A stretch of DNA of 64,000 nucleotides, taken from an uncultured Clostridium sp. (GTDB lineage: Bacteria; Bacillota; Clostridia; Lachnospirales; Lachnospiraceae). The first letter of the stretch is position 1; each line of letters opens with the position of its first letter. The position numbers were made by a program, and so were the translations under genes. The stretch is from positions 1-64,000 of the forward strand of contig NZ_URHZ01000005.1 of the NCBI RefSeq assembly GCF_900547735.1. Direction: 5' to 3'. The notes beneath the pieces were generated by a model, which worked only from the letters and a program-made list of their open reading frames with translations, did no database searches and was not told where the DNA came from. Of this stretch, positions 60,027 through 64,000 are shown piece after piece.

Positions 60027-61412
60027 TTATCCCTCCAAACTTTTCTGCTGGGTACAAAGACTTACCACCACATACACGATGAATGCCGGAAGAATCGGAA
60101 ATACACTTGCATACGGCAGCGGCAGAAGTCCCACCATGTTTAAAATAACTACGATCATACCGACTACTGAGCTTGATACAGACCCCTTAGCCGTTCCCTT
60201 TTTCCACAGGAGGCCGCCCAAAAACGGAACGAGACAGGAGGAGGCGAGGAATGTATAGGTAGATGACAGAAGTCCCACGATACTCGTAAAGCTCAGCGAT
60301 ATCAGGAGTGCAAAACAGGCAACGATAATATTTAAAACCACATTCATCTTCTTAATCGCTTCTTCCGATACATTGGGATTGATAAAACCTTTATACAAAT
60401 CGTGAAGCACTACTGCTGATACGCCTATAAACAGCGTGTCTATCGTTGACATAACCGCTGCCACTACCGCCGCCACAAGAACCGCGGCAAGGAGAGCCGG
60501 AAGGCTGCCCAAAACAACTGCAAAAAATGCGGATGTGTCTCGTACACCGAATTTAGCCGCTCCATACATTCCTATAAATACGGGCATCACAGCCAGAGGA
60601 ATCATGACAACTGTAGAAAGCAGGTGAGCTGTTTTGGAGGTAAGTGCGCTCCTTGCCGAGCTGACACGCTGGAATACACATTGATCCGTAAATATGGCAA
60701 GACAGGTCGGAACAATCAGCATGATTAATGTAGCTTTATCAAAAGGCACGGCGGTAAAGAAGCTCTGTGGAAGGGCGCCTGTTTCCACCGCTTCCAGGAT
60801 GATTCCTATTCCCCCCTGCATCATAACAAAAACGGTAGTACCGATTAAACCGATAAGTATGATTGCCGTCTGGACAACGGAAGTAGCGAAGGCTCCCCAT
60901 AAACCTGCGATCTGCGAATACAGGAGCACTACGATTGTAATAACGACAGCCCCCACATTTCCGTCAAGGCCAAGAGCGATGAACAGAGCCTTGCCTGCCA
61001 TAATCTGTGCAGCCATATTGCCAATAAACGAAAATGCCGTACTCAAACTGTATACAAGTGTGGTAACCCGGTCCCCATAACGTTCTCTCAGGAAATCCGA
61101 GAGCGAGATATACCCCTTTTTATAAAGAAAATCATTAATCGTAAATGATAAAACTACATATGAGAGGGCGCAGCCAATTCCATACCATATACCGCCGATT
61201 CCCATCTCGGCTCCAGATCCGGCTCCGCCCACCACGAATCCGTTTCCTATATGGCCGCCGATGGCTCCGCCCATAATCAGCAGAACGCCTGCATTGCGGC
61301 CGATATTCAGATAACTGTCATATGTTTTAGCATATTTTCTTCCCACAACACTGATTGCGATCATTAACAAAAAATAAACTCCCAAAACTGCCATCAATAA
61401 CGTCAAATTCAT
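60027..61412 (-). CDS. Sodium:solute symporter (SSS family), first copy
   Basis: A 461-residue membrane protein with about 13 helices; GGAIGGHIGNGFVVGGAGSG and YISLSDFLRERYGDR mark the SSS family. The stop is one base before the kinase start. ATG at 61412 follows GGGAG. It is a paralogue of 55275-56648, so the operon has two importers. Confidence 0.88.
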   Translation of the reverse strand: MNLTLLMAVLGVYFLLMIAISVVGRKYAKTYDSYLNIGRNAGVLLIMGGAIGGHIGNGFVVGGAGSGAEMGIGGIWYGIGCALSYVVLSFTINDFLYKKGYISLSDFLRERYGDRVTTLVYSLSTAFSFIGNMAAQIMAGKALFIALGLDGNVGAVVITIVVLLYSQIAGLWGAFATSVVQTAIILIGLIGTTVFVMMQGGIGIILEAVETGALPQSFFTAVPFDKATLIMLIVPTCLAIFTDQCVFQRVSSARSALTSKTAHLLSTVVMIPLAVMPVFIGMYGAAKFGVRDTSAFFAVVLGSLPALLAAVLVAAVVAAVMSTIDTLFIGVSAVVLHDLYKGFINPNVSEEAIKKMNVVLNIIVACFALLISLSFTSIVGLLSSTYTFLASSCLVPFLGGLLWKKGTAKGSVSSSVVGMIVVILNMVGLLPLPYASVFPILPAFIVYVVVSLCTQQKSLEG

Positions 61413-61526
61413 ATTCAAACTCCCTTCTCCTAAAGCGTATATGGACCCCATATATTTGTTCAGCGCCCTCACAGCTACCACATTTCAATGTGCACATTTT
61501 CCTACATACGTTACCTTCCCCCTTTT

Positions 61527-62714
61527 TTACAGCGCCATCTTATAAATTTCGTAAACATCTTTTTCTTCCAGATGGAAGGTACAGCCAATTTCCCATTTAT
61601 CCCCGTTTTTGTCATAAGGAATTCTGGCCGCCAGCTTCTTCAGGGTCCCGCTTGATACTTCACCGGCAAATTCCTGAATTCTGCCCGGCAGGCCCAGGTC
61701 TCTGAAAAATCCTCTGACTTTGCGGATTCCTTCCCTTGCCGTCCATTCCGGATTATCAAAGTCGTACTCGCAGTTAAAAGCTTCTACCGCAAATCTGGCA
61801 AACAGTTCTACATCTCTCCTGTACACATACTCCATCCAGCAGGGTGTAATCACAGCCAGTCCCGCTCCATGGGGTATATCCCATTCTGTCGACATCTCAT
61901 GTTCAATCAGGTGGCAGGCCCAGTCCCCCACCAGCCCCAGGCGCATAATTCCATTTACCGCCAGGGGAGCCGTCATCATCAGGGCGCTTCTTGCCGCATA
62001 ATTATCCGGATCCCTGACCGCGGCGGGCGCATTTTTCAGGACTGTTTTCATCCCTGCCGTCAGAAGCTGGCGGCTCAGGTAAATATCTTTCGTAGCAGAA
62101 AAGTAATTTTCACACAGATGCGAAAAGATGTCGGCCGCACCGGATGCCGTCTGAAACGGAGGAATACTCTGCGTCAGCTCCGGATTCAATATTGCAAAAT
62201 CCGGTCTCATCAAATCAAAATCATCGGCCGATCTCTTGAGCTGCGTCTTGTCATTCGTAACCACCGAGGCTCTGCTGGATTCACTACCTGTGCCTGCAAA
62301 GGTGGAAACCACTCCCAGCACCAGCATTCTCTCAGGCACCGCCTTCTGACAGTAAAAATCCCAGACGTCTCCGTCGTATGCGCAGCCCATTGCAATGCCT
62401 TTGGCACTGTCGATAACACTTCCTCCTCCAACAGCCAGCACACAGTCAATCTTCTCTCGTTTTCCCAGCTCGATACCCTCATAGATTTTTGAAAGCCTCG
62501 GATTCGGCACCACTCCCCCGAGTTCGATAGTGGTAAGCCCGGCCCGCTCTATGTCTTTTTTCAAAAGCTCAATTAACGGCCGTACAAACGCCTCACCCGA
62601 ATGGTGTATCAATACTCGGCTTCCTCCAAACTCCCTGAGCAGTTCTCCGCATCTTCTTTCCATCCCTTTCCCAAAAAAGAAATCCGGCATATTCCTAAGT
62701 TCAAAATTAATCAT
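61527..62714 (-). CDS. Iron-containing alcohol dehydrogenase, second copy
   Basis: A 395-residue group-III alcohol dehydrogenase of the BDH/YqhD-like type. The nucleotide motif GGGSVIDSAKG is intact. Metal ligands are Asp and His in AADIFSHLCENYF and His in LIEHEMSTEW and IPHGAGLAV. It should reduce an aldehyde from aldol cleavage with NAD(P)H. ATG at 62714 follows AGGAGG. Confidence 0.92.
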   Translation of the reverse strand: MINFELRNMPDFFFGKGMERRCGELLREFGGSRVLIHHSGEAFVRPLIELLKKDIERAGLTTIELGGVVPNPRLSKIYEGIELGKREKIDCVLAVGGGSVIDSAKGIAMGCAYDGDVWDFYCQKAVPERMLVLGVVSTFAGTGSESSRASVVTNDKTQLKRSADDFDLMRPDFAILNPELTQSIPPFQTASGAADIFSHLCENYFSATKDIYLSRQLLTAGMKTVLKNAPAAVRDPDNYAARSALMMTAPLAVNGIMRLGLVGDWACHLIEHEMSTEWDIPHGAGLAVITPCWMEYVYRRDVELFARFAVEAFNCEYDFDNPEWTAREGIRKVRGFFRDLGLPGRIQEFAGEVSSGTLKKLAARIPYDKNGDKWEIGCTFHLEEKDVYEIYKMAL

Positions 62715-62745
62715 CTGTAACCTCCTTCTCCCGCTGCGTCCGACT

Positions 62746-63948
62746 CTATATCAGCCCTGTACACTGTCTGAGAATCCGGACAACATCCGCTTTACGAAGA
62801 GGATGTGTCCTGCCCGTCGTCTCATTTCCCCGGTAAAACACCTGTTCAGCCACTTTGTGAATGACCTCTTCCCCAAGTTCCTCCGGTGGAATTCCCAAAG
62901 CGCTGAGAGAAGACGGAAGTCCGAGCATATTATAGAGAAAATCCTCATAGGCCTGAATCCCAGCGAGGGCCGTCTTTTCAGGTTCATCCACATCAAGCGG
63001 AATCCTGAACATTTCCACGGCAAATTTGATGAATGATTTCATATGGTCTTTATAAACATATCTCATCCATACCGGCATCAATATAGCCAGGCCTGCGCCG
63101 TGGGGAATGTTCCACTCTCCGGACATCTCATGCTCGATATCATGGCAGCCCCAGTCTCCCCACCGGCCGACCTTCATGATTCCGTTGATTGCCAGAGGAC
63201 TTAATACCATCAGCGCTCCTCTTGCTTCATAATTACAGGGATCCTGCATAACAATAGGGGCAAATTTTAAAACGGTCCTGATCCCGGCACAGGCCAGGTG
63301 ATCGGACAAATCATTATCAGGATCAGCTGTAAAAAAGTTTTCCGTCAGGTGAGTCAGCATATCGGCAATCCCCACCGCTGTCTGAAATTTGGGAATTGTA
63401 TAGGTGATTTCAGGATTCATAATTACAAACTTCGGCCGGATCAGTACAAAATCGTCAGGATCTTCAATTCCGTGTTTGATCTTGCCTTTGGTGATAACGC
63501 TCCCAAACGTCGCCTCACTGCCGGTTCCTGCAAATGTGGAGATGACACCGACCGGCAGGCTCTTTTTTTGTCTGTCTCTCCCTTCATAAATATCCCAGAC
63601 ATCGCCCTCATAGAGGGCTCCGATCCCTATCGCCTTTGCACTGTCGATTACGCTTCCGCCACCGATGGCAAGGATAAAATCCACGTTTTCTTTTCTGCAT
63701 AATGTGATTCCTTCATAGACCAGTTCAATGTGCGGATTTGGGACAACACCTGCAAGCTCCACCCATGCAAGTCCCTCCTCATCCAGATATCCCTTCACAC
63801 GCTCTATCAGTTCCAGTACAAAGTCCTCTCCGGAATGATGTATCAAAACCCTGGTTCCTCCAAAATCCCTTATCAGCTTTGCCGTTTTTGTCTCCTGATC
63901 TTTTCCGTATATCATGTCCGTATAGTTTCGAAGTACAAAATCAACCAT
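62746..63948 (-). CDS. Iron-containing alcohol dehydrogenase, first copy
   Basis: A 400-residue paralogue of the next gene, with GGGSVIDSAKAIG and the metal ligands in IADMLTHLTENFF, HDIEHEMSGEW and IPHGAGLAI. ATG at 63948 follows GGGGAGG; the extra upstream codons are not supported. It is the first gene of the catabolic operon inside the window; the promoter is probably past 63.95 kb and is not seen. Confidence 0.92.
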   Translation of the reverse strand: MVDFVLRNYTDMIYGKDQETKTAKLIRDFGGTRVLIHHSGEDFVLELIERVKGYLDEEGLAWVELAGVVPNPHIELVYEGITLCRKENVDFILAIGGGSVIDSAKAIGIGALYEGDVWDIYEGRDRQKKSLPVGVISTFAGTGSEATFGSVITKGKIKHGIEDPDDFVLIRPKFVIMNPEITYTIPKFQTAVGIADMLTHLTENFFTADPDNDLSDHLACAGIRTVLKFAPIVMQDPCNYEARGALMVLSPLAINGIMKVGRWGDWGCHDIEHEMSGEWNIPHGAGLAILMPVWMRYVYKDHMKSFIKFAVEMFRIPLDVDEPEKTALAGIQAYEDFLYNMLGLPSSLSALGIPPEELGEEVIHKVAEQVFYRGNETTGRTHPLRKADVVRILRQCTGLI

Positions 63949-64000
63949 AAAAACCTCCCCTCTCTGCAAAAGTCTCCCCAATATGCAGCTATTCGCAGCG

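Noticed and set aside
1..64000. CRISPR array
   Set aside because: The dispersed palindromic repeats are unevenly spaced by kilobases, without spacers or cas genes. The 15-bp tandem units at 52.1 kb are coding.

Overview
The window looks like the chromosome of an anaerobic low-to-mid GC Firmicute, most likely a Lachnospiraceae / Clostridium cluster XIVa gut bacterium. This is inferred from strong AGGAGG ribosome sites, sigma-A type promoters, TRAP, DUF3798 ABC, SSS and peptide transporters, old-yellow-enzyme type flavoenzymes, iron alcohol dehydrogenases, and PadR/DUF2812 and FlxA-like genes. No rRNA, tRNA, CRISPR array or insertion sequence was seen. Nearly all genes are on the minus strand, in tightly coupled operons with many 4-base start/stop overlaps.

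Layout on the minus strand, unless noted. (1) 0.5-4.7 kb: a TRAP transporter operon dctP-dctQ-dctM, then a YcxB-like protein and a GlpP-type antiterminator, behind a long structured leader. (2) 5.2-8.5 kb: a membrane diguanylate cyclase and a tyrosine recombinase, separated by a 235-bp segment bounded by perfect 18-bp inverted repeats. The segment carries a terminator and an outward promoter. I read it as a recombinase-controlled invertible switch for c-di-GMP synthesis, the most exciting element here. (3) 8.7-10.8 kb: a LytS-like histidine kinase and a response regulator with a SARP-like output domain. (4) 11.1-19.0 kb: a complete arginine operon argG-H-C-J-B-D-F with an ARG-box-covered promoter and a terminator. 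(5) 19.4-24.1 kb: a FlxA-like coiled-coil protein, a repeat-rich gap, and a PadR regulator with three tandem DUF2812 membrane proteins. (6) 24.4-28.0 kb: a heterodimeric multidrug ABC exporter with a MarR-type operator. (7) 28.2-34.8 kb: an AraC-type regulator and a DUF3798 lipoprotein / MglA-like ATPase / two-permease importer. (8) 35.2-40.9 kb: two paralogous FMN/FAD/Fe-S ene-reductases around two GntR regulators; the second is on the plus strand. (9) 41.0-46.3 kb: MarR, a chloramphenicol-acetyltransferase-like enzyme, and LysR divergent from a plus-strand FAD oxidoreductase and SLC13 permease pair. (10) 46.4-54.9 kb: an oligopeptide-type ABC importer followed by a phosphotriesterase-family hydrolase and an amidohydrolase. 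(11) 55.3-63.9 kb: a catabolic operon with two iron alcohol dehydrogenases, two SSS symporters, a PfkB kinase, two divergent DeoC-type aldolases and one unknown protein.

Regulatory themes recur. MarR-like GTTAG-N4-CTAAC operators sit below identically built promoters at the MarR gene and at the ABC exporter. A 31-bp motif, 29/31 identical, lies at the same distance from a -10 element upstream of the DUF3798 transporter and of the plus-strand ene-reductase. All three binding-protein transporters have a hairpin without a T-tract just after the binding-protein gene. Three families of short intergenic palindromic repeats are scattered through the window.
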